DNA of 64,000 nt from Parahalioglobus pacificus (GTDB taxonomy: Bacteria; Pseudomonadota; Gammaproteobacteria; Pseudomonadales; Halieaceae), in contig NZ_BMYM01000001.1 of the NCBI RefSeq assembly GCF_014652275.1, positions 930,001 through 994,000 on the forward strand, given 5' to 3'. Positions within the stretch are counted from its first letter, which is position 1. Every line of letters starts with the position of its first letter. A program made the position numbers and the translations under genes. Below are positions 8,713 through 18,800 of this stretch, one piece after another. The notes under the pieces are model-generated. The model did not search any database. It saw only the letters and a program-made list of their open reading frames with translations, and was not told the DNA's origin.

Positions 8713-9339
8713 ATGACTGCGGCCACTCGTCCGGTGCTACTGGAGGCCCGCGATCTTGGCTTGGCCCGGGGTGGCAGGCAGCTCTTCGAATCGCTCACAC
8801 TGACCTGCAATTCTGGCGACTGGATTCACCTGCAAGGCGCGAACGGCACAGGTAAGACCAGCCTGCTGCGCATTCTTGCAGGGCTATCGCGCCTTGGCTT
8901 CGAAGGTGAGGTCAGCTGTATGGCCGAACTCTTGTATCTCGGCCATCACAGCGCGGTTAAGCCGCTGCTGACGCCGAGAGAAAACCTGGCTATGCATTTG
9001 TCCGGTGCGATTCAGCGTGATGCGGCCGCGATTGATCATGCGTTGGCGGCGGTTGATCTCTACGGTTACGAAAACCGACCTTGCAACTCGCTATCAGCCG
9101 GGCAGCAGCGCCGAGTAAATCTGGCCAGACTCTACCTCAGCGAGGCACCCCTGTGGTTGCTGGATGAGCCCTACACGGCAATCGATGTTGGTGGTGTGCA
9201 GCGACTGGAAGCTCGCATGGCTGAACATATTGCCGATGGCGGGGGTATCATCATGACTTCCCATCAGCGCGTGTCCCAGCCGGGAGTGTCGACGGTCTCC
9301 CTGGATGAGGCTGCTTCGCAGCATGGCGCTGAGTCATGA
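8713..9339 (+). CDS. ccmA: Heme exporter ATP-binding protein CcmA
   Basis: The 208-residue ATPase is the energy subunit of the CcmAB complex that frees heme-loaded CcmE from CcmC in System I cytochrome c maturation. Walker A GANGTGKT is at residues 42-49, the signature LSAGQQRRVNLARL near 133, and Walker B LWLLDEPYTAID after it. The first gene of the ccm run, it overlaps ccmB by the 4 bases ATGA. Its identity is supported by the complete ccmB-I set that follows. Confidence 0.95.
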   Translation: MTAATRPVLLEARDLGLARGGRQLFESLTLTCNSGDWIHLQGANGTGKTSLLRILAGLSRLGFEGEVSCMAELLYLGHHSAVKPLLTPRENLAMHLSGAIQRDAAAIDHALAAVDLYGYENRPCNSLSAGQQRRVNLARLYLSEAPLWLLDEPYTAIDVGGVQRLEARMAEHIADGGGIIMTSHQRVSQPGVSTVSLDEAASQHGAES

Positions 9340-10013
9340 ACGCTACGACTTTTTTCATGTTGATCGTGCGACGCCAGTTGCTATTGGCCGTGCGCCGGCC
9401 AATCGAGATAGCCAACCCCTTGTTGTTCTTCCTGATGGTGATCGTGCTGTTCCCGCTTGGGCTCGGTCCCGCGCCAGCGCAGTTAGCGACGTTTGCGCCC
9501 GGCATTTTTTGGATTGTGGTGCTGCTGGCCAACCTGCTCACTGCCGACACGCTGTTCCGCAGTGATTTTGATGATGGCAGCCTGGAACAACTGCTGTTGT
9601 CTCGCCAGCCGTTGTATCTAAGCGCATTGGCCGCTATCACTGCGCATTGGCTGTTGACCGGTGTGTTACTAGCATTAGTGAGTCCGGTGTTCGCACTGAT
9701 GCTGAACCTTGCGCCCTCAGCAATACCCACGTTGATGGGGGCGTTGTTACTGGGCTCTGCTGTGCTGAGCTTGTTGGGCGGTGTGGGTGCAGCGCTGACC
9801 GTCGGTCTCAAGCGCGGAGGTATGCTGATATCGCTGCTCATCCTGCCGTTATACCTGCCAGTGCTCATCTTTGGTCACGGCGCGGTTGTGGCATCGGTTG
9901 GCGGGCTGCCGGTTGCACCCTACCTTGCCATTCTGGGTGCGATGCTGTGCCTTGCCATTGCCCTGGCACCCTTGGCGATGGCGCTTGGTCTGCGCATCAG
10001 TGTCGATGCCTGA
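9336..10013 (+). CDS. ccmB: Heme exporter membrane protein CcmB
   Basis: The 225-residue integral membrane protein has six hydrophobic segments and the family's opening pattern (RRQLLLAVRRPIEIANPL, then FFLMVIVLFPLGLGP). It pairs with CcmA to release holo-CcmE from CcmC. The start ATG overlaps the ccmA stop by 4 bases. Length and topology match the family. The next gene, ccmC, follows after a 53-base gap, the only real gap inside the operon. Confidence 0.95.
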   Translation: MNATTFFMLIVRRQLLLAVRRPIEIANPLLFFLMVIVLFPLGLGPAPAQLATFAPGIFWIVVLLANLLTADTLFRSDFDDGSLEQLLLSRQPLYLSALAAITAHWLLTGVLLALVSPVFALMLNLAPSAIPTLMGALLLGSAVLSLLGGVGAALTVGLKRGGMLISLLILPLYLPVLIFGHGAVVASVGGLPVAPYLAILGAMLCLAIALAPLAMALGLRISVDA

Positions 10014-10028
10014 GGTGCGCATGATCGT

Positions 10029-10056
10029 TTTGTCCGCCACCGGCTCCCTGTATAAT
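10029..10056 (+). promoter_or_regulatory. Possible internal promoter immediately before ccmC
   Basis: A perfect TATAAT lies at 10051-10056 with TTTGTC at 10029-10034, separated by 16 bases. A transcript from it would begin around 10063, only a few bases before the ccmC ATG at 10067, which would make ccmC leaderless or nearly so. No Shine-Dalgarno sequence is seen in this gap. The -35 match is only moderate. Confidence 0.35.
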
Positions 10057-10066
10057 TAGCAGCGTT

Positions 10067-10807
10067 ATGTGGTCCTTCTTCCATAAACTCGGTTCTCCAC
10101 CCTGGCTGTACCGTATCTCTGGCTCGATTCTTCGTTGGTTGCTACCGCTGACCATCGTGGCGTTATTCGCCGGTGCGGTGTGGGGGCTGTTATTCACGCC
10201 CCCTGATTTTCGTCAGGGCAACAGCTACCGCATCATCTATATCCATGTGCCTGCTGCCGTAGTGGCGCTGGCGGGGTACTACGTGATGGCGATCGCAGGT
10301 GCGATCAGTCTCATTTGGAAGATGAAGATGGCCGATGTGGCATTAAGGGCATCGGCGCCGATAGGCGCAGCGTTGACATTCATCGCACTGGTCACGGGAG
10401 CCATTTGGGGCAAGCCTACCTGGGGCACCTGGTGGGTATGGGATGCGCGCATCACATCCATGTTGATTCTGCTGTTTCTCTACCTCGGGATCATTGCCCT
10501 TTATGAGGCCTACGACAACAAGGAGGCCGCGGGTAAGGCCTGTGCGGTACTTGCCCTCGTGGGCACCGTCAATATCCCCATCATCTACAAGTCTGTGGAC
10601 TGGTGGTACAGCTTGCATCAACCCGCATCGATTAAATTCACCGGGGAGAGCACCATTGACCCCAGCATGCTGTATCCCCTGTTATTCATGATCACGGCCT
10701 TTTATGCGCTGTTTACATGCTGCCTCTTGCTTAACATGCGGGCTGAATTGCTCAGTCGTGAGCGACGCACGGGCTGGATTGCTCGTCTGGTGGCGGAGTC
10801 GCGCTGA
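10067..10807 (+). CDS. ccmC: Heme-handling protein CcmC
   Basis: The 246-residue protein has six membrane segments and loads heme onto CcmE at the periplasmic face. The tryptophan-rich WWD segment reads TWGTWWVWDARITS, with WWVWD at residues 122-126. A histidine in YIHVP (His60) and one in SLHQP near residue 184 correspond to the external heme ligands of the family. It follows ccmB after 53 bases and shares one base with ccmD (TGATG). Family length is normal. Confidence 0.96.
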   Translation: MWSFFHKLGSPPWLYRISGSILRWLLPLTIVALFAGAVWGLLFTPPDFRQGNSYRIIYIHVPAAVVALAGYYVMAIAGAISLIWKMKMADVALRASAPIGAALTFIALVTGAIWGKPTWGTWWVWDARITSMLILLFLYLGIIALYEAYDNKEAAGKACAVLALVGTVNIPIIYKSVDWWYSLHQPASIKFTGESTIDPSMLYPLLFMITAFYALFTCCLLLNMRAELLSRERRTGWIARLVAESR

Positions 10808-11016
10808 TGTACTTTGACAGTTTTCAGGCAGCACTTTCGATGGACGGCCATGGCACCTATGTTTGGGTGGCGTATGCAATCACGCTGGCTGTGCTGGCGT
10901 GGATAGTGATCGCGCCGCGGCGACGCGCGCGCAACACGCTGACGCAGTTGGCAGACGAGGCCAGGCGTCAGGAAGGTGCGGCTGCCAAGGCGAAGGGAGA
11001 GGAGGTAAACACCTGA
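10807..11016 (+). CDS. ccmD: Heme exporter protein CcmD
   Basis: This small 69-residue protein has one membrane helix (about residues 17-37) followed by a basic, charged cytoplasmic tail ([20 protein letters not shown]). CcmD stabilises the CcmABC-CcmE complex and aids holo-CcmE release. The identification rests on size, topology and its exact place between ccmC and ccmE; primary sequence is poorly conserved in this family. It overlaps both neighbours by one base. Confidence 0.88.
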   Translation: MYFDSFQAALSMDGHGTYVWVAYAITLAVLAWIVIAPRRRARNTLTQLADEARRQEGAAAKAKGEEVNT

Positions 11017-11465
11017 TGCACCCGGTACGCCGACAGCGTTTATTGCTAGTGCTCTTTGTAGTGCTGTTTTCTAGCGCCGCCATCGGCCTGATGGTGTACG
11101 CACTCAGCGGCAACATAAATTTGTTCTATCCGCCCGCGGAGGTTGCCGCCGGTAAGGCACCTGTAGGGCAGCAGATCCGGGTTGGCGGCATGGTGGTCGA
11201 GGGCAGTGTGCAGCGCAGCGATAACTCGTTGGAAGTGCGCTTTGAAGTGACCGACTACCAAGCCTCGGTGCCCATCGTGTACACCGGAATCCTGCCTGAC
11301 CTGTTTGACGAGGGGCAGGGTGCAGTGGCTGCAGGCGTACTCAACGATTCCGGCGTGTTGCAGGCCAGCGAAGTACTGGCCAAGCACGACGAAAACTATA
11401 TGCCACCCGAGGTGGCAGAAGCGCTGGAAGCATCCCAGCGATTGCAGGAGCAACAGGACGGATGA
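11016..11465 (+). CDS. ccmE: Periplasmic heme chaperone CcmE
   Basis: The 149-residue protein has an N-terminal membrane anchor (about residues 8-30) and an OB-fold periplasmic domain. The heme-binding signature HDENY contains the covalent heme ligand His124 and Tyr128. It accepts heme from CcmC and hands it to the CcmF/H lyase. The ATG at 11016 overlaps the ccmD stop (TGATG) and gives the normal length; a longer in-frame upstream extension lies inside ccmD and is not plausible. The 3' end overlaps ccmF by 4 bases. Confidence 0.96.
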   Translation: MHPVRRQRLLLVLFVVLFSSAAIGLMVYALSGNINLFYPPAEVAAGKAPVGQQIRVGGMVVEGSVQRSDNSLEVRFEVTDYQASVPIVYTGILPDLFDEGQGAVAAGVLNDSGVLQASEVLAKHDENYMPPEVAEALEASQRLQEQQDG

Positions 11466-13441
11466 TCCCTGAGTTTGGTCACTTCGCACTGATTATCGCG
11501 CTCTGCCTGGGTGTTTTGCTGAGTGTGATTCCCATGTGGGGTGCATGGCGCAACAACGAAAAAGCGATGGCACTGGCCCCCGGTCTGGCAATGGGCGTGC
11601 TGGTGTTTGTGGCCATTAGCTTCGCCGTATTGACGGTTGCGTTCCTGCAGGACGATTTTTCTGTGAAGGTTGTTGCCTCAAACAGCAATAGTTTGCTGCC
11701 ATCCATGTACAAGTTCTCGGCGGTCTGGGGAAATCATGAAGGCTCGCTATTGCTGTGGGTGCTGATTTTGGCAGGCTGGACCGCTGCCGTTGCCCTTTTC
11801 AGCAGCCAATTGCCGCTCACCATGCTGGCTCGGGTGCTCTCGGTGATGGGTTTTATTGGCGTGGGCTTTATGTCGTTCTCGCTGTTTACATCCAACCCTT
11901 TTGAGCGGCTTCTGCCAGGCACGCCTGCAGACGGCAATGACCTGAATCCACTGCTGCAGGATCCCGGGCTGATCATTCATCCGCCGTTGCTGTACATGGG
12001 ATATGTGGGGTTCTCCGTGGCCTTTGCGTTCGCAATTGCGGCCCTGTTGGGTGGCAGGCTGGACGCAGGTTGGGCTCGCTGGTCACGCCCCTGGACGAAT
12101 GTGGCCTGGGCATTTCTGACCTTCGGCATTATGTTGGGCAGCTGGTGGGCTTACTACGAGCTAGGTTGGGGCGGCTGGTGGTTTTGGGATCCGGTTGAGA
12201 ATGCATCCTTTATGCCATGGCTGGCCGGCGTGGCCCTGCTGCACAGCCTGGCAGTCACGGAAAAGCGGGGCTTGTTCAAGTCCTGGACGGTGTTGCTGGC
12301 GATTTTCACGTTCTCACTGAGCTTGCTGGGCACCTTCCTGGTGCGCTCTGGTGTGCTTACCTCGGTGCATGCGTTTGCGGCCGACCCGGAGCGTGGCCTC
12401 TACATACTCGTATTTCTGGCAATTGTCGTCGGTGGGTCCCTGACGCTCTATGCGCTACGAGCACCCACCGTGAGCAGCCGCGTCACCTTCGGCTGGGTAT
12501 CGCGTGAGTCCCTGTTGCTGGTCAACAACGTCGTGTTCAGTGTGGCGACGCTCACGGTACTGTTTGGCACATTGTTCCCGCTGTTTATGGATGCCCTCGG
12601 GCAGGGCAAATACTCCGTGGGGCCGCCATATTTCAATGCGGTATTCCTGCCCCTGATGGCTTTGCTGGTGCCCTTTATGGGCGTAGGGCCCTTGTCGCGC
12701 TGGAAATCCGACACGGGTTCCCGGTGGCTGAGGGATCTGGCGTTGCCCGCCGTGGCCGTGGTCGTGTGCAGCCTGACGCTGCCTCTGCTGGGCGCCGATG
12801 GCTTCAACCTGTGGGTGGCCCTGGCGTTGCTGCTGGCCGGGTGGCTGGCTGTCGGTTTGCTCAGGGACTTGCGCGATAAAACCCGCAATGCGCCCAGTCT
12901 GGCACGCGGGTTAGCCCGACTGGCGCCGAGCTACTGGGGAATGGTGATGGCACACCTGGGGTTTGCCATGACCATTATCGGCGTGGTTGCTACCAGCCAG
13001 TACAGCGTCGAGCGCGATCTTAAAATGGTGCCCGGGCAGGTAGAGACGGTCGCTGGGTATACCTTCCGTTTTGATGACCTTGCCGCGGTGCGTGGACCGA
13101 ACTACGTGGCCGACGAGGCCCGCTTGTCAGTGACGCAAGACGGGGAGCATGTGGTTAACCTTGCCCCCCAGAAACGACGCTACCTGGCTAGCGGCTCTAT
13201 TATGACCGAGGCGGCCATCGATCCGGGTCTGTGGCGTGACCTGTACGTTGCAATGGGTGAGCCCGTAGGCGAGCAGGGCGCCTGGGCCATTCGCCTTCAT
13301 TACAAGCCCATGGTGCGCTGGATGTGGCTCGGTGCGATTTTCATGGGGCTGGGCGGTTTAGTGACGGTGGCAGATAAACGCTACCGACGCAGGCGCGCGG
13401 CAGTGGCTGCGCCGGGAGGCATCGATGGGTCCCCGGCTTAA
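11462..13441 (+). CDS. ccmF: Heme lyase component CcmF
   Basis: The 659-residue polytopic protein couples heme to apocytochrome c. It has the WWD signature [14 protein letters not shown] (GGWWFWDP at 237-244), conserved histidine segments [10 protein letters not shown] (about 171-180) and later [10 protein letters not shown], and a C-terminal periplasmic domain before the last helix. Length and features match the family. The ATGA start overlaps ccmE, and the 3' end overlaps ccmG by 17 bases, implying tight translational coupling. Confidence 0.97.
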   Translation: MIPEFGHFALIIALCLGVLLSVIPMWGAWRNNEKAMALAPGLAMGVLVFVAISFAVLTVAFLQDDFSVKVVASNSNSLLPSMYKFSAVWGNHEGSLLLWVLILAGWTAAVALFSSQLPLTMLARVLSVMGFIGVGFMSFSLFTSNPFERLLPGTPADGNDLNPLLQDPGLIIHPPLLYMGYVGFSVAFAFAIAALLGGRLDAGWARWSRPWTNVAWAFLTFGIMLGSWWAYYELGWGGWWFWDPVENASFMPWLAGVALLHSLAVTEKRGLFKSWTVLLAIFTFSLSLLGTFLVRSGVLTSVHAFAADPERGLYILVFLAIVVGGSLTLYALRAPTVSSRVTFGWVSRESLLLVNNVVFSVATLTVLFGTLFPLFMDALGQGKYSVGPPYFNAVFLPLMALLVPFMGVGPLSRWKSDTGSRWLRDLALPAVAVVVCSLTLPLLGADGFNLWVALALLLAGWLAVGLLRDLRDKTRNAPSLARGLARLAPSYWGMVMAHLGFAMTIIGVVATSQYSVERDLKMVPGQVETVAGYTFRFDDLAAVRGPNYVADEARLSVTQDGEHVVNLAPQKRRYLASGSIMTEAAIDPGLWRDLYVAMGEPVGEQGAWAIRLHYKPMVRWMWLGAIFMGLGGLVTVADKRYRRRRAAVAAPGGIDGSPA

Positions 13442-13979
13442 GCTGTTTGCGCCACTGCTGATATTCATTGCCCTCGCTGTGTTTTTGGCCAGGGGCCTGC
13501 AGCTGGATCCCCAGGAGTTGCCTTCGGCGCTGATCGATCAGCCGCTTCCTGCATTTACCTTGCCCGACTTGCACAGCGGTGAAATGCTGACGCGCGAGAG
13601 TGTACTGGGTCAGCCCGCGCTGTTTAATGTGTGGGCAACCTGGTGTATCTCCTGTCGCGTGGAGCATCCCTACCTGCAGACGCTGGCAGAACAGGGTGTT
13701 GCGATCTACGGCATCAATTATAAGGATGACGATGATGCAGCCATTGAGTGGCTGGACACACTGGGCGACCCTTACATCGCCAACATCGTTGATGGGCAGG
13801 GTAGACTGGGCGTTGATCTTGGCGTCTATGGCGCACCCGAGACGTACTTTGTCGATGCGCAGGGTGTGGTTCGCTACCGCCACGTGGGTGTGATTGATGA
13901 GCGGCTTTGGCGCACGCGTCTGGCGGCTATTTATGCTGAGTTGGGCGGCACTGTTGCTCCCGCTGGAGACACTCCCTGA
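13425..13979 (+). CDS. ccmG: Thiol:disulfide interchange protein CcmG/DsbE
   Basis: The 184-residue thioredoxin-fold protein has an N-terminal anchor (about residues 8-24). It reduces the apocytochrome c CXXCH thiols, directly or through CcmH. The active site reads WATWCISC (Cys74, Cys77), with Ile-Ser between the cysteines where many CcmG proteins carry a Pro or Val. The cis-proline region YGAPETYFVD is present. The family's acidic loop is represented by NYKDDDDAAIEWL. It overlaps ccmF by 17 bases and ccmH by one base (TGATG). Confidence 0.93.
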   Translation: MGPRLKLFAPLLIFIALAVFLARGLQLDPQELPSALIDQPLPAFTLPDLHSGEMLTRESVLGQPALFNVWATWCISCRVEHPYLQTLAEQGVAIYGINYKDDDDAAIEWLDTLGDPYIANIVDGQGRLGVDLGVYGAPETYFVDAQGVVRYRHVGVIDERLWRTRLAAIYAELGGTVAPAGDTP

Positions 13980-14452
13980 TGCCTTTTGTCGTGAGACTTT
14001 CCGGTTTGGTGATTGCAACGCTGTTGCTTGCCGGCCCGTTGCAGGCGGTTATTGAGACCTATGCCTTCAGCAGTCCTGATTTGGAGCGGCGGTACCACGC
14101 CCTCAGCCAGGAACTGCGTTGCCCGAAGTGCCAGAACCAGAACATTGCAGACTCCAATGCACCCATAGCGCAAGACCTCAGGAGACTGCTCTACCAGCAG
14201 CTGGAAGCCGGGGCGACTGACGCAGAGATTCTTGATTACATGGTAGCCCGATACGGCGAGTTTGTTCGCTACAGGCCGGGGTTTGACAGGGCGACCGCGA
14301 TTCTCTGGTTGGCGCCTGCAATACTGCTACTGCTGGCTGCCGCGATAGCAGTGGCAGTACTTCGGCGCAGTCAGTCAAGTGAGCAATCAGCGCCCGGTGT
14401 AGATGACACCAAACTCCAAGCGCTGCTGGAAGGGCGGGACAAAACACCGTGA
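13979..14452 (+). CDS. ccmH: Cytochrome c maturation protein CcmH
   Basis: The 157-residue protein has a signal sequence (about residues 1-23), a periplasmic redox domain with LRCPKCQNQ (Cys48, Cys51), and a C-terminal membrane anchor near residues 103-125. This is the short CcmH form, with the TPR part encoded separately by ccmI. It exchanges disulfides with apocytochrome and CcmG and forms the lyase with CcmF and CcmI. The stop overlaps the GTG start of ccmI. Confidence 0.95.
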   Translation: MPFVVRLSGLVIATLLLAGPLQAVIETYAFSSPDLERRYHALSQELRCPKCQNQNIADSNAPIAQDLRRLLYQQLEAGATDAEILDYMVARYGEFVRYRPGFDRATAILWLAPAILLLLAAAIAVAVLRRSQSSEQSAPGVDDTKLQALLEGRDKTP

Positions 14453-15657
14453 TACTACTTTCCGCTTGTCTGGGCCTGTTGCTGCTCAGCGCCGTATTCT
14501 ATGTTGTTCCCTTCACCAGGAGCGTAGATCGTCCGGCTGACTCAACTGAAGCCAACGTCGACTGGTACCGCCAGCGAGAGCAAGAGTTGGCCAGCGAGAG
14601 TCAGGCATTGTCCGAAGACGCCAAGCTAAGACTGCTAGAGGACACAGAGGCAGTTGAGCCCGCGATCGCCGGCGCGAGTGGTCGTTTTCACAGCTGGCTG
14701 TTACTCCCTGTTGTGATTGCGATGTCGGGTTTCCTCTACCAGCAACTGGGCGCGGCGCCGGATGTTGCAATCACCCGCGATTTACAGGGTCTCAACGAGG
14801 ATAGCTCGCCGCAAAAAATGTCGGCGCTGATTGCAGCAATGGAGTCGCGCCTTGCTCAGCGCCCCGACAATCTGCGCTACAGTGCGCTGCTTGGGCGTTA
14901 CTACATGACGCAGCAGGATTATGCGAAGGCCAGCACGGTCTATCGGGACTTGGCAACCGCCGCGCCCGAAGATGCGCAGGCGCTGGCCTTTGCCGCCCAA
15001 GCTGACTTTATGGCGAAGGGGCGGGTACTCAGCGACGATAGTCGCTTATTGGCGGAGCAGTCATTGGCCATCGATCCCGGGCAGCGTTCGGCGCTGGGCC
15101 TGTTAGGTATGGCCTCCTTTGAGCAAGAACAGTATCGCGCAGCCATTGCATACTGGGAGCGTCTGATGGCCGCTGAGCCCGCCGGCAGTGAGGGCGCCCA
15201 GATGATCGCCTCGGTGATCGAACAGGCGCGCATGCGCTTATCTGGCGACCCTGGGCAGATCAACGACGACCCGGTGGCACCAGGGGCTGCCTCCAATGCA
15301 CCGCCGGCCGTGTCCAGTGCTGGTGTAACGGTGCGTGTGAGTCTGCCCGAGTCAGCCGACGTTAACCCGAGCGATACCGTCTTCGTGCTGGCACGCGCTG
15401 CCGGCAGTGACAGCCGGATGCCAATCGCTGTACAGCGCATTACGGTTGCTCAATTGCCAGCGGTCCTGCGGCTTGAGGACGGTAATTCCATGGCCGGGCA
15501 GCTTCTCTCAGAGGCGGGTGACGTTATGGTATTCGTGCAGCTGTCACCGAGCGGCCAGCCAGGAGAGGCTAATGCCACGTGGCTAGGGCAGGCCGGGCCG
15601 ATAACGCCGGACATGGGTAACGAGGTTATTGCGCTAGACCTGGCACCGCGCTCCTGA
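14449..15657 (+). CDS. ccmI: Apocytochrome chaperone CcmI (TPR protein)
   Basis: The 402-residue protein has two membrane helices (near residues 1-20 and 84-101) with an intervening cytoplasmic segment bearing a Leu-rich stretch, then TPR-like helices (about 120-270) and a C-terminal periplasmic domain. CcmI binds the C-terminal helix of apocytochromes c and delivers them to the lyase. The start is GTG at 14449, overlapping the ccmH stop by 4 bases. It is the last gene of the run; no hairpin with a U-tract follows, and an AT-rich gap leads to smc. Confidence 0.9.
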   Translation: MILLSACLGLLLLSAVFYVVPFTRSVDRPADSTEANVDWYRQREQELASESQALSEDAKLRLLEDTEAVEPAIAGASGRFHSWLLLPVVIAMSGFLYQQLGAAPDVAITRDLQGLNEDSSPQKMSALIAAMESRLAQRPDNLRYSALLGRYYMTQQDYAKASTVYRDLATAAPEDAQALAFAAQADFMAKGRVLSDDSRLLAEQSLAIDPGQRSALGLLGMASFEQEQYRAAIAYWERLMAAEPAGSEGAQMIASVIEQARMRLSGDPGQINDDPVAPGAASNAPPAVSSAGVTVRVSLPESADVNPSDTVFVLARAAGSDSRMPIAVQRITVAQLPAVLRLEDGNSMAGQLLSEAGDVMVFVQLSPSGQPGEANATWLGQAGPITPDMGNEVIALDLAPRS

Positions 15658-15821
15658 CAGCGACCCCGTCGGCACATTTTTACGATTTATCCCTGCCAAC
15701 CATAGTGTTATTAAAACAAAGTCGATACACTACATATTGTGTTGTGGCGATCTGTGCTCACACCTAAAAAACAGAATAAAAGCATACAAAACAATCACAT
15801 AAAGCCGGTATTTAAGGTGAT
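15658..15821. other. AT-rich intergenic region between ccmI and smc
   Basis: This 164-base stretch, from about 15676 on, is much richer in A and T than its surroundings, with short A-runs. It has no open frame of note. It probably holds the smc promoter; I could not pick a single convincing -35/-10 pair. Confidence 0.4.
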
Positions 15822-18800
15822 ATGAGACTAAAGTCGATCAAGCTGGCCGGGTTCAAGTCATTCGTTGACCCCACGACGGTCAATTTTCCAAGCAATATGG
15901 CTGCGGTTGTCGGACCGAACGGCTGTGGCAAATCCAATATTATTGACGCCGTTCGCTGGGTGATGGGCGAGAGCTCCGCCAAGAATCTGCGCGGCGAGTC
16001 TATGACGGACGTGATCTTTAACGGGTCAGTCAATCGCCAACCCGTCGGACAGGCCTCCATTGAGTTGGTGTTCGACAACTCCGACGGCGGTGTCGGCGGC
16101 GAGTACGCGGCGTACTCCGAAATCTCGGTAAAACGCCTGGTAACGCGCGAGGGGCAGTCTGAGTACTACCTCAATGGCACGCGATGCCGCCGCCGGGATA
16201 TTACGGACATCTTCCTGGGCACGGGCCTGGGGCCACGCAGCTATGCGATTATCGAGCAGGGCATGATTTCTCGCCTGATCGAGTCAAAGCCCGAAGACCT
16301 GCGCGTGTTCATTGAGGAAGCTGCGGGCATTTCCAAATACAAGGAGCGGCGAAAGGAAACAGAAAGCCGCATGCGCCGCACCCTGGAAAACCTTGAGCGC
16401 CTCACTGACCTTCGCGACGAACTGGAGCGTCAGTTGCAGCACTTGCAGCGTCAGGCAACAGCGGCTGAGAAGTACAGCGAGCTCAAAGCGGAAGAGCGTG
16501 AGCAAAAGGCCCAGTTATTGGCGCTGCAGTGGCGCGACCTGGATGCCAGCATCTGTCAGTGTAGCCATGAAGTGGGTGAACTCGAGGTTAAGCTGGAGGC
16601 GGTTCACGCCGAGCACCAGCAAGTCGATACCGCTATTGAGCAGCACCGTGTAGACCACAGCGAACGTAGTGATGAGCTGAACAAGGTTCAGGGACACTAC
16701 TACGCGCTGGGTTCTGAGGTGGCCCGCATAGAACAAACCATCAAGCACCAACAGGAGCGAGCAAGACAGCTGGCGGAAGATCTGGCCTCCACCAGCGCAA
16801 ACCTCACCGAGTCACAAAGCCATCTAAAAGGTGATAGAGACCGCTTGGGTAATTGGGAGCAGGAGCTGGGCGAGCTGGAACCCGAGCTGCAGACCCTGCA
16901 GCAAGCGGAGACCGGTTCCACCGAGGCGTTGCAGGGTGCAGAGCAGGCCATGAACCAGTGGCAACAGCGTTGGGATGACTTCAATAGTCACGCTGCAGAG
17001 CCTCGACAGCAGGCGGAAGTGCAGCAATCACGCATTCAGCATCTCGAGCAGGTATTGCGCCGCTTGCAGGAGCGGCAGGCAAAACTGGAGCAGGAACAGG
17101 GTGGTCTGACAGCCGGCCCGGCTGACGATGATATTCGCCAGTTACAGCAGGCGCAGGAAACCGCTGCCGAACAGATGCAGACGCTTGAGAACACCCGCGG
17201 CGGATTGGTAGACGAGATTGCCCGGGCGCGGGATGCCTCGGCCTCTGCAGCCAAAGACCTGGATCAGCACCGTTCCCAGCTGCAGCAACTGCGCGGGCGC
17301 CAGGCTTCGCTGGAGGCGTTGCAGCAGGCGGCGCTTAGTGGCGGTGAACAGGTGTCGGAGTGGCTGCAACGCAGCGATCTGTCGAGTAGGCCGCGTCTTC
17401 TTGAATCGCTACAGGTGGCGGATCAATGGCAATTGGCCGTTGAAACCGTGCTCGGCGACGATCTGCAGGCCGTCTGCGTCGATGATATCTCTGCGCTCAG
17501 TGGCCTGTTAGGCGAACTTGAGCAAGGCGCGCTGACGCTGGTGGCCGGCGGTGATGGTGCCTCGGCGAGCGGCGCCGGCTATCTGGCCGCGCACGTGAGT
17601 GGCTCTGGCGCGGCGGCACAGTTATTGGCCGGCGTTCGCACGGCAGAGGACTTGCCCTCAGCGATGGGAATGCGTCCGTCCCTTCAGCCCGGTGAGTCGG
17701 TGATAACCCCCGACGGGCTTTGGCTGGGCCCCGATTGGCTGAGGGTTTCGCGCAGCTCCAGTGACGAGACAGGCATGATTGCGCGGCAGGCGGATCTTGA
17801 AAAGTTGCTGGCGGAAGTGGCGGCGGCTGAGCAGAAAACCGCACTGCTGGAGCAGGGCCAGCAAACATCTCGCGAAACCCTAACCGAATTGGAGGCACGA
17901 CGCGAGCAGCTGCAACGTGATCTGCAGGGCGCAACTCGTGAACATGCCGACATTAGTGCGCAGCTGTCAGCAGAGCGCGCAAAAGTCGAGCAGATACTGG
18001 AACGCCGTGAGCGGTTGGCGCGGGAGCTACAGGAAGCGAGGGATCAGTTCGCCAGCGAGCAGGGTGCTATTGGCGAGGCGCGAACCACGCTGGCTGCCGC
18101 TATTGAACGTATGGAATCCGATTCGCAGCAACGCGAGACACTGCTGTCCGAGCGCGACGGCATCCGTACCGACCTGGACTCTGTGCGTCAGAAGGCTCGC
18201 CACGATAAAGATGCCGCGCATCAAGCCGCAATGCGCGCACAATCGCTGCGAACCCAGGTCCAGGCAATGCGCGACTCTATTGCCCGAACCGAGAGCCAGG
18301 TCGCACAGTTGCGAGAACGTCGCGAGGGTCTGGAGTCCACGCTGTCAGAGAACGATCAGCCGGCAGAGCAGCTGCAGGCAGATTTGGAGCAGCAGCTGGC
18401 ACTGCGGTTGAAGGCAGAAGGCGAGCTGGGTGAGGCGCGCACACAGCTGGCCGAGGTGGAGAATAAGTTGCGCGAGGCCGAGCAGGCGCGCGCAGCCATT
18501 GAGCAGCGGGCTAACGGCGTGCGCAGTGAGTTAGAGCAGAAGCGTCTCAGCAATCAAGGCCAGCAGGTCCAACGCGACACCATTGAACAGCAGATGAAGG
18601 AGGCCGAGCACGATCTTGAGCAGGTGCTCGAAACCATGCCCGAGACGGCCAATGAAGCCGAGTGGCGAAATAACCTTGAACGTCTCGCTAATCGTATCGC
18701 CCGTCTTGGCCCGATTAACCTGGCAGCGATCGATGAGTTTACGCAGCAGTCCGAGCGCAAAACGTATCTGGACGAGCAGAACGAAGATCTGGAAACGGCG

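Noticed and set aside
13341-14018. 225-codon minus-strand frame across ccmF-ccmG-ccmH
   Set aside because: It runs antisense to three well-supported genes and has no family resemblance.
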